Notes: a model not told the origin generated them from the sequence alone. A DNA stretch of 64,000 nucleotides from Gammaproteobacteria bacterium (GCA_002708765.1 PAPD01000018.1:85693-149692); one strand, 5' to 3'; positions 46,189-58,783 are shown, counted from the stretch's first letter. Made by a program: numbers and translations.

Positions 46189-47118
46189 ATGAAAATAGTA
46201 TTCGCTGGAACTCCGGAGTTCGCCGCCGATCACTTATCCATTCTCATAAATAGCGGGCATGAAATTTCAAATGTTTTTACGCAGCCTGATCGCCGCGGGA
46301 AAAGAGGAAAAAACTTGATAAAGTCTCCAGTTAAAAGGCGTGCTGAAGAATACGGGTTAAACATTACTCAACCCAACAGGATTGCTGTAGAGAACTTCAG
46401 GGGTCTAAATTTTGATCTGATCGTAGTTGTAGCGTTTGGACAGATTCTAAGTAGCGAAATTATAGCACTACCTAGTCTAGGTTGTATTAATGTTCACGCT
46501 TCTCTTTTACCCAAATGGCGAGGAGCGGCACCAATTCCTAGATCGATTCTGTCGGGAGATAAAACTTCGGGGATTACGATTATGCAAATGGATGCGGGTC
46601 TGGATACAGGAAACATTCTTCTGCAGGAGTCTATTCATCTTGAAAACGAAAACGCGGGATCGCTGACAGCGAAATTATCAACCCTCGGCAGAAAAATGCT
46701 CATAGAAGCTCTCGGAAATCTAGAAGTCCTTCAAGAGCATTCTACTCCCCAAAATAATGATGCAGCTACCTATGCCAAAAAAATTTCCAAATCGGAGGGC
46801 TTGATCGACTGGTCTATGGAATCAGAGCATATCGATAAGCAAATAAGGGCATTCAGTCCTTCCCCAGCCGCTTTCAGCTTCATTGACGGGATAAGAACAA
46901 AAATTCTTTCTGCAACAGAAGTTAAGGAGAAATCTGGCAACCATGGGCAAATACTGGAACTAAGTGATCGTGGCCTAACTGTGGGAACAAAAACCAATGG
47001 GTTACGGGTAACAGCTCTCCAGATAAACCAAGGAAAAGGAACTATTCTGAGAGGAGGAGATATTCTTAATGGCTGGAGCCAGAGGTTCCAGGTTGGGAAG
47101 TATTTTAAACAGATATGA
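46189..47118 (+). CDS. fmt: methionyl-tRNA formyltransferase
   Basis: 309 residues. It formylates initiator Met-tRNA. The N-terminal FAGTPEFAADHL (about 5-16), VVVAFGQILSSEI with HASLLPKWRGAAPIPRSIL (from about 105), and the C-terminal OB-fold (about 205-309) are typical. The catalytic Asn/His/Asp set is seen as NVHASLLPKWRG and TSGITIMQMDAGLDTG. It follows def by 6 bp and overlaps rsmB by 4 bp. Confidence 0.97.
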   Translation: MKIVFAGTPEFAADHLSILINSGHEISNVFTQPDRRGKRGKNLIKSPVKRRAEEYGLNITQPNRIAVENFRGLNFDLIVVVAFGQILSSEIIALPSLGCINVHASLLPKWRGAAPIPRSILSGDKTSGITIMQMDAGLDTGNILLQESIHLENENAGSLTAKLSTLGRKMLIEALGNLEVLQEHSTPQNNDAATYAKKISKSEGLIDWSMESEHIDKQIRAFSPSPAAFSFIDGIRTKILSATEVKEKSGNHGQILELSDRGLTVGTKTNGLRVTALQINQGKGTILRGGDILNGWSQRFQVGKYFKQI

Positions 47119-48398
47119 ACGAATACTCCGAAGCAACTAGTGCCCTTAAGATGACAATACAGAAGAAAAAGCCAATGGATGTTAGCTTAAGAGGCAGGCC
47201 ACCAATTGTGCATGAAATCTGTTATGGAACGTTGCGGCATTATTTCTTCTATTCAAACATTCTAGGTAAACTACTGAATAAACCCCTGAAAAAAAAGCAT
47301 TTTGATCTGCAGCTACTTTTGAAGGCTGCTCTTTACAGCCTCGATCATCTTAATAGACCAGTGCATTCATCCGTAAATAATTGTGTAATAGCGGCAAAAT
47401 ACCTGGGAAAAGTTTGGGCAAAAGAACTGATAAACGCGATTCTAAGAGAATACATACGAAACAAAGAAGTCTTATGCCAAGCCGTCATGAACAATTCCAT
47501 AGAATCCGAAACAAATCATCCACTCTGGCTTGCAGAAGCTATCAAAGCAGACTGGGACAATTGGGAAAATATTATAAGAGCAAATAATGCAAAGGGTCCT
47601 ATGACACTGAGAGTCAATAAAAAAAAGATATCAAGAAAAGCGTATCAAGAACTTCTCGACGAGAAGGGGATCAAATTTAATTCAGGAGCCTTTTCAACAA
47701 ATGCGATAACTCTGCAAGAGCCAAGAAATGTTGAAACAATCCCGGGGTTTAGAGAAGGATTAATCTCTGTTCAAGACGAGGCAGCTCAAGTTGCCGTGGA
47801 GCTCTTAAATCTCCGACCGCATTTAAGAATTCTGGATGCTTGTGCTGCTCCAGGAGGAAAGACTTGTCATATTTTAGAGAGCGAGCCTAAAGTAGAATTA
47901 ACTGCTCTGGACTTAAACGGAGAAAGGGCAAAAAAAATAACTGAAAACCTAGATCGGCTATCGCTAAACGCAACAGTAATAATAAGTCCTTTAGAAAAAT
48001 TTGAATCGGAATATAAATTTGATCGAATTCTTGTGGATGCTCCCTGCTCAGCCACCGGAGTTATCCGAAGACACCCAGACATAAAAATACTGCGAAAGGA
48101 AGATGACGTTGATAAGCTAGCTTCGCAACAAAAGCTGCTGCTTCAAAAAGCTTTCGAACTGCTTGGCAACGAGGGTGAGCTCTTATACTCGACCTGCTCA
48201 ATCTTAAAGAGGGAGAACGATTTGGTAGTAAGAAATTTTATAGGAAATACTCCGTACGCTGAAATTAATAGAATTCCTGATTTCTGGTCAGACAAACTAT
48301 CTAGTGCAGTAAGAACTGAAATGGGAATTCAGTTCTTTCCAACCGAGCAAAATCATGACGGATTTTATTACGCCTCCATCTCTAGGAAGACCATATGA
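47115..48398 (+). CDS. rsmB: 16S rRNA m5C967 methyltransferase
   Basis: 427 residues. It methylates C967 of 16S rRNA. A NusB-like N-terminal domain (about 1-130) is followed by the SAM domain with LDACAAPGGKTCHILE (about 240-255), LVDAPCSATGVIRRHPDIK (about 311-329) and STCSI (about 360), where the two cysteines are the catalytic and release residues. It overlaps fmt and trkA by 4 bp each. Confidence 0.95.
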   Translation: MNEYSEATSALKMTIQKKKPMDVSLRGRPPIVHEICYGTLRHYFFYSNILGKLLNKPLKKKHFDLQLLLKAALYSLDHLNRPVHSSVNNCVIAAKYLGKVWAKELINAILREYIRNKEVLCQAVMNNSIESETNHPLWLAEAIKADWDNWENIIRANNAKGPMTLRVNKKKISRKAYQELLDEKGIKFNSGAFSTNAITLQEPRNVETIPGFREGLISVQDEAAQVAVELLNLRPHLRILDACAAPGGKTCHILESEPKVELTALDLNGERAKKITENLDRLSLNATVIISPLEKFESEYKFDRILVDAPCSATGVIRRHPDIKILRKEDDVDKLASQQKLLLQKAFELLGNEGELLYSTCSILKRENDLVVRNFIGNTPYAEINRIPDFWSDKLSSAVRTEMGIQFFPTEQNHDGFYYASISRKTI

Positions 48399-49771
48399 AG
48401 ATAATTATCTTAGGAGGCGGGCAAGTTGGCAGCAACCTGGCTCTAAATCTATCAAAGGAAGCGAGCGATATAACCGTGGTCGACAAGGACCCTGAAAGAT
48501 TACGGGACTTGCAAGATCGCCTCGACATACAAACGATCAACGGAATGGCCTCCCATCCTCAGATAATGAAACAGGCTGGAGCTGATCAGGCCGACATGCT
48601 AATAGCGGTTACTTCAAGCGACGAAGTCAATATGGTTGCATGTCAAGTAGCCCATACAGTTTTTAATATAGAGAAAAAAGTAGCAAGAATCAGATCAGCT
48701 GCCTATATAAAAAACGGTGGGATATTCAGAGACGAAGCTATGCCTGTGGATGTTACTGTTAACCCAGAAGAAATCGTAACCCAAGATATCCTTAAGTTGA
48801 TCGAAAATCCAGGAGCCCTTCAGGTTATGGATTTTGCGAATGGGCAAGCCCAGCTTGTCGGTATTCAGGCTTATTATGGTGGCCCTCTGGTAAATCAGGA
48901 ACTTCGTTATTTGAAACAACACATTCCAACAGTAGATACTCGAGTCGTAGCCATATTTAGAGGAGATCGACCCATTATTCCTCGCGGTGATACCGTCATA
49001 GAAGCAGATGACGAGGTTTTTTTTATAGCTGCAAAGAAAGATATAAAACATGTTATGTCTGAAATGCGACGCGCTGAGGCACCCAATAAGCGAATAATAA
49101 TAGCCGGAGGTGGCCATATAGGAAAAAGCCTCGCAAAAAGCGCCGAGAGAAAATTCAGCACAAAAATCATTGAGCAAAAGAAGCAAAGAAGTCTGGAACT
49201 TTCTGAAGAACTAGACCAAGCGATAGTTCTGTTAGGAGATGCATCCGATAGAAGCTTATTGCTAGAAGAGAATATCGATGAGGCCGACGTATTTTGCGCA
49301 GTTACAGACGACGATGAGGCAAACATAATGTCGGCTATGCTAGCCAAAAGCCTGGGCGCAAGAAAGGTAATTGCTTTAATCAATAACCAAGCTTACGCGG
49401 ATCTGATAGAAGGGGGAAACATAGACGTAGTAATCAATCCTCATCAAGCTACCTTAGGTTCAATATTAAGACATGTAAGACATGGCGACGTTGTTCGAGA
49501 TCACTCTTTAAGAAGAGGAGCAGCTGAAGCGATCGAAGCTATAGCTCATGGAGACAAAAACAGCTCCAAAGTAATAGGCCGGAAAGTCGAAGATATTGAA
49601 TTACCTGTCGGAACAAATATTGGGGCTATTGTGAGAGGCGAAGAAGTTATCATGGCTCACGACGATATTGTGATTAAGCCCGACGATCATCTGATTCTAT
49701 TTCTTGTTGACAAGGAAAGAATTCATGAGGTCGAAAAGCTGTTTGAAACCCCTAGCCGTATGTTCGAATAA
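48395..49771 (+). CDS. trkA: Trk potassium uptake regulatory subunit TrkA
   Basis: 458 residues made of two tandem RCK units. Each has a Rossmann fold NAD(H)-binding motif, ILGGGQVGSNLA (about 4-15) and IAGGGHIGKSLA (about 234-245), and a C-terminal RCK_C subdomain. It gates the TrkH potassium channel at the inner face of the membrane according to ATP/ADP or NAD(H). It overlaps rsmB by 4 bp and trkH follows after 2 bp. Confidence 0.97.
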   Translation: MKIIILGGGQVGSNLALNLSKEASDITVVDKDPERLRDLQDRLDIQTINGMASHPQIMKQAGADQADMLIAVTSSDEVNMVACQVAHTVFNIEKKVARIRSAAYIKNGGIFRDEAMPVDVTVNPEEIVTQDILKLIENPGALQVMDFANGQAQLVGIQAYYGGPLVNQELRYLKQHIPTVDTRVVAIFRGDRPIIPRGDTVIEADDEVFFIAAKKDIKHVMSEMRRAEAPNKRIIIAGGGHIGKSLAKSAERKFSTKIIEQKKQRSLELSEELDQAIVLLGDASDRSLLLEENIDEADVFCAVTDDDEANIMSAMLAKSLGARKVIALINNQAYADLIEGGNIDVVINPHQATLGSILRHVRHGDVVRDHSLRRGAAEAIEAIAHGDKNSSKVIGRKVEDIELPVGTNIGAIVRGEEVIMAHDDIVIKPDDHLILFLVDKERIHEVEKLFETPSRMFE

Positions 49772-49773
49772 AA

Positions 49774-51219
49774 ATGCATTTACAAGTAACAGCGAAAGTT
49801 TTGGGCATTCTCCTAGTGTTTTTCAGCGCTACTATGGTTCCGCCTATCCTGATCGCGTTTATTTATGACGAATCATATTTAGTTTTTCTAAGGGCTTTTG
49901 GTATCACCTTTTCGTTTGGCGCAACCCTCTGGATTTTATTTTCTCGAAGTAATTCGGACATGAGAACCAAGGAAGGCTTTTTAATCACTGTATTCTTCTA
50001 TATAGCGCTTGGAGCCTTTGGAGCAATTCCATTTGTCGACAGTAATGGATTAAATTTGGCTCTCCATGATGGATTGTTTGAATCTTTTTCCGGGCTGACG
50101 ACAACAGGAGCGACGGTAATTCAAGGACTGGATCAACTGCCCAAATCAATACTCTATTACAGACAACAGCTTCAATGGCTAGGAGGAATGGGAATAATAG
50201 TTTTGGCTGTAGCAATTCTTCCGATGCTGGGTATAGGCGGTATGCAGTTGTATCGTGCGGAAACGCCTGGCCCGGTTAAAGACTCAAAATTGACGCCACG
50301 AATCAAGGAAACTGCTTTAGCGCTATGGTCGATTTATATTGGTCTGACTGTAATTTGTGGAGCGGCTTACTGGTTAGCTGGTATGTCTTTGTTTGATTCG
50401 ATCTGCCATAGTTTCTCAACGATCGCGATCGGAGGATTTTCCACTCATGACGCTTCAATAGGATATTTCAATTCTCCTATTATAGAATCGGTCGGGATTA
50501 TTTTTATGTTAGTGGCCAGTCTTAATTTCGCCCTACATTTTTTTGCCCTTAAGGAAAAAACCATCGCCCATTATTTCAGCGACGATGAGGTTAAGTTCTT
50601 TTTATCTATTCTGTTAGTGAGCATTGCGTTAGTTACCTTCTTGCTTTGGAGGGAATCAATATACCAACCTAATATTGCTCTTCGAATGTCTACCTTCGAG
50701 GTTGTTTCGATTTTTACCACGACAGGATTTTCTACTGCAGGATTTTCCTACTGGCCATCGATTATACCGTTATTTATTTTTCTGGGAGCATTTACAGGAG
50801 CCTGTGCCGGTTCTACGGGTGGTGGTATGAAGGTAATTAGAGTTTTGCTAATTTGGAAACAAGGAATAAGAGAGGTTCATAGGTTAATTCACCCTCACGC
50901 CGTTTTCCCAGTAAAAGTTAATCATAGGCATGTCCCGACCGAAGTTATGCAAGCGGTTTGGGGATTCTTTTCAATTTATGTGATTATCTTTATTTTTATC
51001 ATGCTAGCGCTTATGTTGATGGGTCTGGATTTCCTAAGCGCTTTTTCAGCGGTTGGGGCAACCATTAATAACCTAGGTCCTGGGCTAGGAGCAGTTGCTG
51101 AGAATTATCAAAACCTTCCGATTATAGCAAAACTTCTTCTGTGTTTTTCTATGGCATTGGGCAGGCTAGAGATTTTTACGCTTCTGGTATTATTCTCTCC
51201 AATGTTTTGGAAAAAATGA
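49774..51219 (+). CDS. trkH: Trk potassium uptake transmembrane protein TrkH
   Basis: 481 residues, about ten to twelve transmembrane segments in four membrane-pore-membrane units. Selectivity-loop sequences include SGLTTTGATVIQG (about 107-119), STIAIGGFSTHD (about 215-226), FTTTGFSTAGFSYWP (about 310-324) and AVGATINNLGPGLG (about 425-438). ACAGSTGGGMKVIR (about 340-355) is a well-kept internal motif. It takes up potassium together with TrkA. Its stop overlaps the next gene's start by 4 bp. Confidence 0.97.
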   Translation: MHLQVTAKVLGILLVFFSATMVPPILIAFIYDESYLVFLRAFGITFSFGATLWILFSRSNSDMRTKEGFLITVFFYIALGAFGAIPFVDSNGLNLALHDGLFESFSGLTTTGATVIQGLDQLPKSILYYRQQLQWLGGMGIIVLAVAILPMLGIGGMQLYRAETPGPVKDSKLTPRIKETALALWSIYIGLTVICGAAYWLAGMSLFDSICHSFSTIAIGGFSTHDASIGYFNSPIIESVGIIFMLVASLNFALHFFALKEKTIAHYFSDDEVKFFLSILLVSIALVTFLLWRESIYQPNIALRMSTFEVVSIFTTTGFSTAGFSYWPSIIPLFIFLGAFTGACAGSTGGGMKVIRVLLIWKQGIREVHRLIHPHAVFPVKVNHRHVPTEVMQAVWGFFSIYVIIFIFIMLALMLMGLDFLSAFSAVGATINNLGPGLGAVAENYQNLPIIAKLLLCFSMALGRLEIFTLLVLFSPMFWKK

Positions 51220-51785
51220 ACGAACTGATATCGAAGTGGAATAATCACTACAAAAACACCTCTATAACGACTCCTGTTGCTGCCGTTCTGCACGAAAATA
51301 GCGCAATACTTCCCAAAAAAGGAATTGCTCTTGATATCGGCTGTGGAACAGGCGCTAACAGCTATTTTCTTGCTAATCTCGGAATGGAAGTTCATGCATG
51401 GGATTTTTCAGAGGTGGCGATCCAGCTTATTTCATCTAGGCTTAAGGGAAGAGAAAATATTAATATAAAGAACCTCAATATCACGAAAGGGTCCTTCGCA
51501 AATGTTAATTTCGATTTGGTATTATGCTGTCATTATTTGGATCGTAAAATAACGGATGAAATATATAACGCGACAAAAATAGGTGGTTTGATAATTTACC
51601 AAACGTTTACTGAGGAAAAGAAAAGAGTAGATGGTCCTTCTAATCCCGATTATCTTCTTAAATACAAAGAGGTATTTAGTCTAATAAAGGACTGCCGTGT
51701 TCTGGCTTATCGAGAACAGCCTTCACGAAGGTTTGGCGATAGTAGTATGGCGGGAAAAGCCTATATCATCGGTCAAAAAAAATAG
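51216..51785 (+). CDS. class I SAM-dependent methyltransferase, TehB-like
   Basis: 189 residues from the ATG at 51216 that overlaps the trkH stop (ATGA); the frame is open 25 codons further into trkH, but the inner start fits coupling. The SAM motif I is ALDIGCGTGANSYFLANLG (about 36-54), followed by AWDFSEVAIQLI and the C-terminal KKIGGLIIYQTF-like strand. The family includes TehB-like enzymes; the substrate is unknown. Its link to the trk operon is positional only. Confidence 0.82.
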   Translation: MNELISKWNNHYKNTSITTPVAAVLHENSAILPKKGIALDIGCGTGANSYFLANLGMEVHAWDFSEVAIQLISSRLKGRENINIKNLNITKGSFANVNFDLVLCCHYLDRKITDEIYNATKIGGLIIYQTFTEEKKRVDGPSNPDYLLKYKEVFSLIKDCRVLAYREQPSRRFGDSSMAGKAYIIGQKK

Positions 51786-51842
51786 CCTAATTTAACAATT
51801 AGACTCTTTTGATACATTCTAGCGACTAGACGAAACAAAATT

Positions 51843-52382
51843 ATGAATAAATTTGTAATTCTCGACCGAGACGGAGTAATTAATAAAGACTCCGATAGCT
51901 ATATAAAAAACTTGGAGGAATGGATCCCAGAAGAAGGTTCTATTGAAGCTATTGTTAGGTTGACTAAGGCCAATATACCTGTCTTCGTTGCAACAAATCA
52001 AAGTGGGATCGGGAGAGGAAAAATTTCGATTGCGGATTTGAAAGAAATCCACCATGAGATGAGTAATACAGTAGAAAAAGCCGGAGGTGCCATATTAGAT
52101 ATTAAATTTTGTCCACATCATCCCAATGACAGATGCGAATGCCGAAAGCCAGAGATAGGGTTAATTACACAAATTCTCTCCGAAAATAATCTTAAAGCAT
52201 CAGACGGCTATTTCGTTGGCGACTCGGATTCAGATCTTCAGGCGGCTGACAAATCTGGTTGCAAGGCCGTTCTGGTTCTGACCGGAAAAGGCCGGACAAC
52301 GCTTATTAACAAACCTAAGTACCTCCCGGTATTCCCAAACCTATTGTCTTTTGTGATGTCTCTGCTTGAAAATGGGGAATGA
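51843..52382 (+). CDS. gmhB: D-glycero-beta-D-manno-heptose 1,7-bisphosphate 7-phosphatase
   Basis: 179 residues of the HAD family. Motif I is LDRDGVINKDS (about 6-16), motif II ATNQSGIGRG (about 51-60), and the zinc-binding insert is CPHHPNDRCECRKPEIG (about 91-107). Motif IV is VGDSDSDLQAAD (about 130-141). It makes heptose-1-phosphate for lipopolysaccharide core. It converges with gyrB with 22 bp between. In Pseudomonas gmhB is likewise near gyrB. Confidence 0.93.
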   Translation: MNKFVILDRDGVINKDSDSYIKNLEEWIPEEGSIEAIVRLTKANIPVFVATNQSGIGRGKISIADLKEIHHEMSNTVEKAGGAILDIKFCPHHPNDRCECRKPEIGLITQILSENNLKASDGYFVGDSDSDLQAADKSGCKAVLVLTGKGRTTLINKPKYLPVFPNLLSFVMSLLENGE

Positions 52383-52404
52383 ATATATTAGGAAACAACT
52401 ACCC

Positions 52405-54822
<2,418 letters not shown>

Positions 54823-55929
54823 TTACTTCTCCATATTGCATTTTAATTTGCCGTGTTTCACGTGAAACACCCTACCGTCACAAATATCCCCTCCGCCGAA
54901 AAGCGACCACTCATCAATACCCGTAACAATAGCCTGGTGATTGGTCTGATAAAGATATTCTTGCACTTTTCTTCTATGATAATCATCGAATTCGGAAGCC
55001 AGGTCATCTATTAAGAAAATAAGACTTTCATTTTCCTTATCTTGCTCATTTAAGTCCGATAGCAGCGTTCCTTGAGCTAGCTTCATCGACCACACTAAGG
55101 CTTTCAGCTCTCCTCTAGAACAGAACTTATCCGCCGGCTTATGGTTGACGAGAACTTTAAGATCAGCTCTATGAAATCCCGAACCAGTATAACCTCTCCT
55201 TAAATCCATTTCAGAATTTATCTTCATCGATTCCTTCAAGCCTTTATCTTCAGCCCATCCAGAGAAATACTGGATCTCAACATTTTCCAGATTACTGATC
55301 CGGCCTAAGACCTCTTCGAATCTGGGTGAAAACTGTTGGAAATAATCCCGTCTCACTTGGTCAATTCGTTCCGAAATTTTCACCAGCTCTTCCGACCATA
55401 CTTCTATTTGTGTTGAGTCTCTTTTATTAAACTGAAGAGCCTGGTTTCGTTGTCTAAGGCACCGATTAGCCTCCCTCCATATATCTCTAAATCTCGGTTC
55501 CACGTGAAACGCTCCCCAATTCATAAAGCTCCTTCGTTGAGCTGGCGGACCAATTAACAACCCCATGCTCTCAGGGCCCAAGAAAACGGTTGGGAGCTCT
55601 TTGGCCAAATCACTTGTTCTGTCTACATTTCTTTCGTTTATTTTAATCCTGGTAAGGCCTTGCCTGTCCTTTGAAACCCCGATATTGAGCAAAATAGAAT
55701 CTTTCCTTACATTGCCCCTAACAAGACATTCTCCCTCTCCTTCCTTAATACAAGAATGTCTTTCGCTAGCCCTAAAGGACCTGGCACTTGAGAGAAAATA
55801 ACACGCATCAAGAAAACTTGTTTTTCCACTGCCATTCGCGCCAAAAAGGAAGTTGACTTTTGCTCCTAAGTCCACTTCTATCTCAGTCAAATTTCGATAA
55901 TTTTTAATGAATAGGCTCTGAAGACTCAT
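54823..55929 (-). CDS. recF: DNA replication and repair protein RecF
   Basis: 368 residues. An SMC-like ATPase that loads RecA at gapped DNA. Walker A FGANGSGKTSFLDACYF lies near residues 29-45, the ABC signature-like region with RGELKALVWSMKLAQG near 285-300, and Walker B LIFLIDDLASEFDD near 314-327. It is followed directly by gyrB. It is separated from dnaN by 317 bp that hold a tandem repeat, instead of the usual short junction. Confidence 0.95.
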   Translation of the reverse strand: MSLQSLFIKNYRNLTEIEVDLGAKVNFLFGANGSGKTSFLDACYFLSSARSFRASERHSCIKEGEGECLVRGNVRKDSILLNIGVSKDRQGLTRIKINERNVDRTSDLAKELPTVFLGPESMGLLIGPPAQRRSFMNWGAFHVEPRFRDIWREANRCLRQRNQALQFNKRDSTQIEVWSEELVKISERIDQVRRDYFQQFSPRFEEVLGRISNLENVEIQYFSGWAEDKGLKESMKINSEMDLRRGYTGSGFHRADLKVLVNHKPADKFCSRGELKALVWSMKLAQGTLLSDLNEQDKENESLIFLIDDLASEFDDYHRRKVQEYLYQTNHQAIVTGIDEWSLFGGGDICDGRVFHVKHGKLKCNMEK

Positions 55930-56246
55930 AGGATTCTATGCGCCATTCGGCTTAACCTTCAGGTATTTTTTTTTCTCGAAGCAAAAGTAGTGAATTGCTG
56001 ACCTCTTATTCATCTAGACATTCTTTAAAAAAATCTTCTTGCTTGAAACATCCCTCTCCAATGAATTGCTGGCCTCTTATTCACCTGCATATCCATCGAA
56101 AAAAAAATTCTGGTTTGGGCTATCCTTCTCTCATGAACAACTTCCCAAATATTCACCAATTATCCTCTGAACCTTCCAAGAATGACCGCCCAAGGTTACC
56201 CAACTGAATAGCGGGAGAAAAACTCATTTCCAATTATAAAGGGCAC
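55930..56246 (-). other. 317-bp spacer between dnaN and recF
   Basis: The spacer holds the degenerate tandem repeat at 55991-56157 and otherwise low-complexity A/T runs. On the minus strand only short broken frames are present, some with a repeated NKR(P/S)AIH-like peptide. A plus-strand open frame of 70 codons crosses the repeat, but it does not keep a frame-matched period and has no good ribosome-binding site, so it is probably not a gene. Confidence 0.5.
55991..56157. repeat. degenerate tandem repeat, about 71-bp period, three units
   Basis: Unit 1 opens at 55991 and unit 2 at 56062; their first 25 bases, TGAATTGCTG(A/G)CCTCTTATTC followed by A/C-TCT-like ends, differ at three positions. 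A third, more diverged unit opens at 56134 (TGAACAACTTCCCAAATATT). The remaining parts of units 1 and 2 also align, with shared A-runs and a TTCT(T/G)G segment. The unit starts are 71 and 72 bp apart. Confidence 0.65.
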
Positions 56247-57359
56247 TCATAATTTCATAGGCATAACTACATACAATGAATCACTAGAATCAGGGTCTTC
56301 AAGAATTGCACTGCTACTCGAATCATGAAGAGTAATTTTTATCCTCTTGTTATCAATTACGTTAAGCACGTCCTGAAGATAGCTAACATTGAAACCGACT
56401 TCTAGATTCTCTCCCTCATACTCCACACTAACCGTTTCTTCTGCCTCTTCTTGGTCAGGATTATTAGCTGAGAGTTCAATTTGTCTGGGAGACAGATTCA
56501 CTCTTATCCCTCTAAATTTTTCGTTAGACAAAATAGCAGTTCTATTAAGGGCTTGCCGCAATACATCTTTATCTGCCATCACCACCTTGCTACCTTCCTT
56601 AGGAATAACTCGTTGGTAATCTGGGAATTTCCCATCGATTAATTTGGTAGAAAAAGTGTAGTTGTCAGACGAAACTTTCAAATTGGTGGACCCAATCTCG
56701 ACCTTTACTTTACCTTCAACCTCCTGCATCAGTCTTTGAAGTTCAAGCACACCTTTCCTTGGAATTATTACCTGAACTTGACTCTCTTCTATACCTTCAT
56801 GAGGAATATTACTTAACGCTAAGCGATGGCCGTCTGTCGCTACTGCTTTTATAAAATCTTTACCCGACTCGATTAACATGCCATTCAAAAAAAACCTAAC
56901 GTCCTGGTGAGCCATCGCGAAACCAGTCCTATCAAGAAGGCTTTTGAAACTTTTACTTTCGACATCTACCGAAAGACCAGCTTCTCCTTGCTGAAAGGTT
57001 GGAAATTCAGAGGAGGGCAGGGTCGCAAGGGTTGACCTAAAACGGCCAGACTTGATTTCCAGCCTATTTCCCTTTACAGAAAAATTAATATCAGCCTGTT
57101 CTGGAATTTCCCGACATATATCCAAAAACTTCTTAGCTGGCACAGTTACAGAGCCACCCTCCTCAACTGAAACCGCGGTCAGGCCCATCAACTCAACTTC
57201 CATATCCGTCCCTGTTATTGACAAAACAGGATCAGACACATCATCAGATATCTCAAGCAAAAGATTTTGAAGAATTGGAAGTGCCTGCCTTCTTTCCACA
57301 ACCCCAGAAACTTGTTGCAGGGGCCTTAAAAGTGATTCTCGATTTACCGAAAATTTCAT
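56247..57359 (-). CDS. dnaN: DNA polymerase III beta subunit (sliding clamp)
   Basis: 370 residues, three clamp domains of about 120 residues each. It encircles DNA and tethers the polymerase. The start MKFSVNRESLLRPLQQVSGV and the C-terminal SSDSLYVVMPMKL (the family usually ends MPMRL) are diagnostic. It is the second gene of the leftward dnaA-dnaN-recF-gyrB unit, 80 bp after dnaA. Confidence 0.98.
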   Translation of the reverse strand: MKFSVNRESLLRPLQQVSGVVERRQALPILQNLLLEISDDVSDPVLSITGTDMEVELMGLTAVSVEEGGSVTVPAKKFLDICREIPEQADINFSVKGNRLEIKSGRFRSTLATLPSSEFPTFQQGEAGLSVDVESKSFKSLLDRTGFAMAHQDVRFFLNGMLIESGKDFIKAVATDGHRLALSNIPHEGIEESQVQVIIPRKGVLELQRLMQEVEGKVKVEIGSTNLKVSSDNYTFSTKLIDGKFPDYQRVIPKEGSKVVMADKDVLRQALNRTAILSNEKFRGIRVNLSPRQIELSANNPDQEEAEETVSVEYEGENLEVGFNVSYLQDVLNVIDNKRIKITLHDSSSSAILEDPDSSDSLYVVMPMKL

Positions 57360-57439
57360 CTATATTTCCCTATATAAGTAAGCGCTTACATACAAAAACG
57401 CGAGTGCAGTCTGTTTCGAATAATTTAATAGATATTCTA

Positions 57440-58783
57440 CTAGGAAGTTAGCATTCTTAATAGATTGTTGTAGTCCTCGCGGATCTCTCTATTGGCTTCT
57501 CTAAGCTCTTCAATTTTCCGACAAGCATGCAAAACCGTAGTATGGTCTCTCCCCCCAAAAGAATCGCCTATCTCGGGGAGGCTATGATTTGTTATTTCCT
57601 TAGATATCGCCATAGCTAATTGCCGAGGCCTAGCGATTGAACGAGTTCGTCTCTTGGAATTCAGCTCTCCCACTCTAACTTTATAATAATCAGCAACTGT
57701 TTTCTGGATATTCTCAATACTGATCTGACGATCCTGAATAGCGATAAGGTCACGCAACGCCTCTCTTGCCTGATCCTTGTCTATCTCTCGACCAGTAAAC
57801 TTTGCGTTCGCAATCACTCTTTTTAGCGCTCCCTCTAACTCTCTGACATTAGACCTGATCCGCTCAGCAATAAAAAAAGCCGCGTCGCTCGGAAGATAAA
57901 CTTTTTCAACCTCTGCCTTTTTTATCAATATGGCCACACGGGTTTCCAGTTCCGGTGGCTCTACAGGTGCAGTCATTCCCCAGACAAACCTGCTCTCAAG
58001 CCTCTCTTCGAGTCCCTCAATTTCCTTAGGATAACGGTCACAGGTTAAAACTATCTGACTGCCATCTTCTTGCAATCTGTTAAATACGTGGAAAAATTCT
58101 TCCTGTGTTTTCATACCTTTCGCTAAGAATTGTATGTCGTCCATAAGCAAAACGTTTACTGTTCTATAATATTGGGTGAAATCCGCCATCATTCCCCGCT
58201 CAATAGCTCTTACCATGTCTTCCATAAACCTTTGGGAGTACATATAGGCTACCTTAAGATCCGGATGCCTTTCCGCAATAGAATTTCCAACCGCATGCAT
58301 AAGATGGGTTTTTCCCAATCCCACTCCCCCATACAAAAGCAAAGGGTTGTAGGAAGCTCCCCCCACATTTTCCGACACTTGCAAAGCTGCAGCCCTAGCT
58401 AACTGGTTCGATCTTCCTTCTACAAAAGAGTCAAAAGTAAATTCCTTATTCAAATCCAGCAAAGGAAAAAATTTTTCTCTAGCAATAAATGCATTCGCTG
58501 TTTTTTTCGAGGAACTTAAATTTTCTACTGTTTCGCCTTGTTCGCTTTCACCTATCTCGATCTCAATCTCACTTTTCTGCGTACCGTTTTCCGATAGAAG
58601 CTCACGGATTCGGTCAATAAAGTTATCGTTAACCTTGTCTTTTATAAATTTATTAGGAGCCAACAATCGGATATTCTCGCTAGTTCCTTTTGCCTGAAGC
58701 GGCAGGATCCAAGTACTAAACTGACTAGCAGAAAGTTCGCTTTCTAGATGACTTAAACACCTTTGCCATATTTCTTGGGACAC
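57440..58783 (-). CDS. dnaA: chromosomal replication initiator DnaA
   Basis: 447 residues. Domain I starts [21 protein letters not shown], a variable linker (about 85-110) follows, then the AAA+ domain with Walker [20 protein letters not shown] (about 148-166) and Walker [14 protein letters not shown] (about 210-222). Domain IV has the DNA-binding signature [15 protein letters not shown] (about 408-422). It unwinds oriC by binding DnaA boxes; two exact boxes lie upstream of it. A GTG start has a strong GGAGG ribosome-binding site. Confidence 0.98.
   Translation of the reverse strand: MSQEIWQRCLSHLESELSASQFSTWILPLQAKGTSENIRLLAPNKFIKDKVNDNFIDRIRELLSENGTQKSEIEIEIGESEQGETVENLSSSKKTANAFIAREKFFPLLDLNKEFTFDSFVEGRSNQLARAAALQVSENVGGASYNPLLLYGGVGLGKTHLMHAVGNSIAERHPDLKVAYMYSQRFMEDMVRAIERGMMADFTQYYRTVNVLLMDDIQFLAKGMKTQEEFFHVFNRLQEDGSQIVLTCDRYPKEIEGLEERLESRFVWGMTAPVEPPELETRVAILIKKAEVEKVYLPSDAAFFIAERIRSNVRELEGALKRVIANAKFTGREIDKDQAREALRDLIAIQDRQISIENIQKTVADYYKVRVGELNSKRRTRSIARPRQLAMAISKEITNHSLPEIGDSFGGRDHTTVLHACRKIEELREANREIREDYNNLLRMLTS

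Noticed and set aside
48695..49186. 163-codon minus-strand frame opposite trkA, and a similar one at 48907-49383
   Set aside because: Both lie wholly antisense to an intact, well-conserved trkA and have no family motif.
55995..56207. 70-codon plus-strand frame in the dnaN-recF spacer
   Set aside because: It crosses a 71-bp tandem repeat without keeping a common frame, has no good ribosome-binding site, and shows no recognisable motif.
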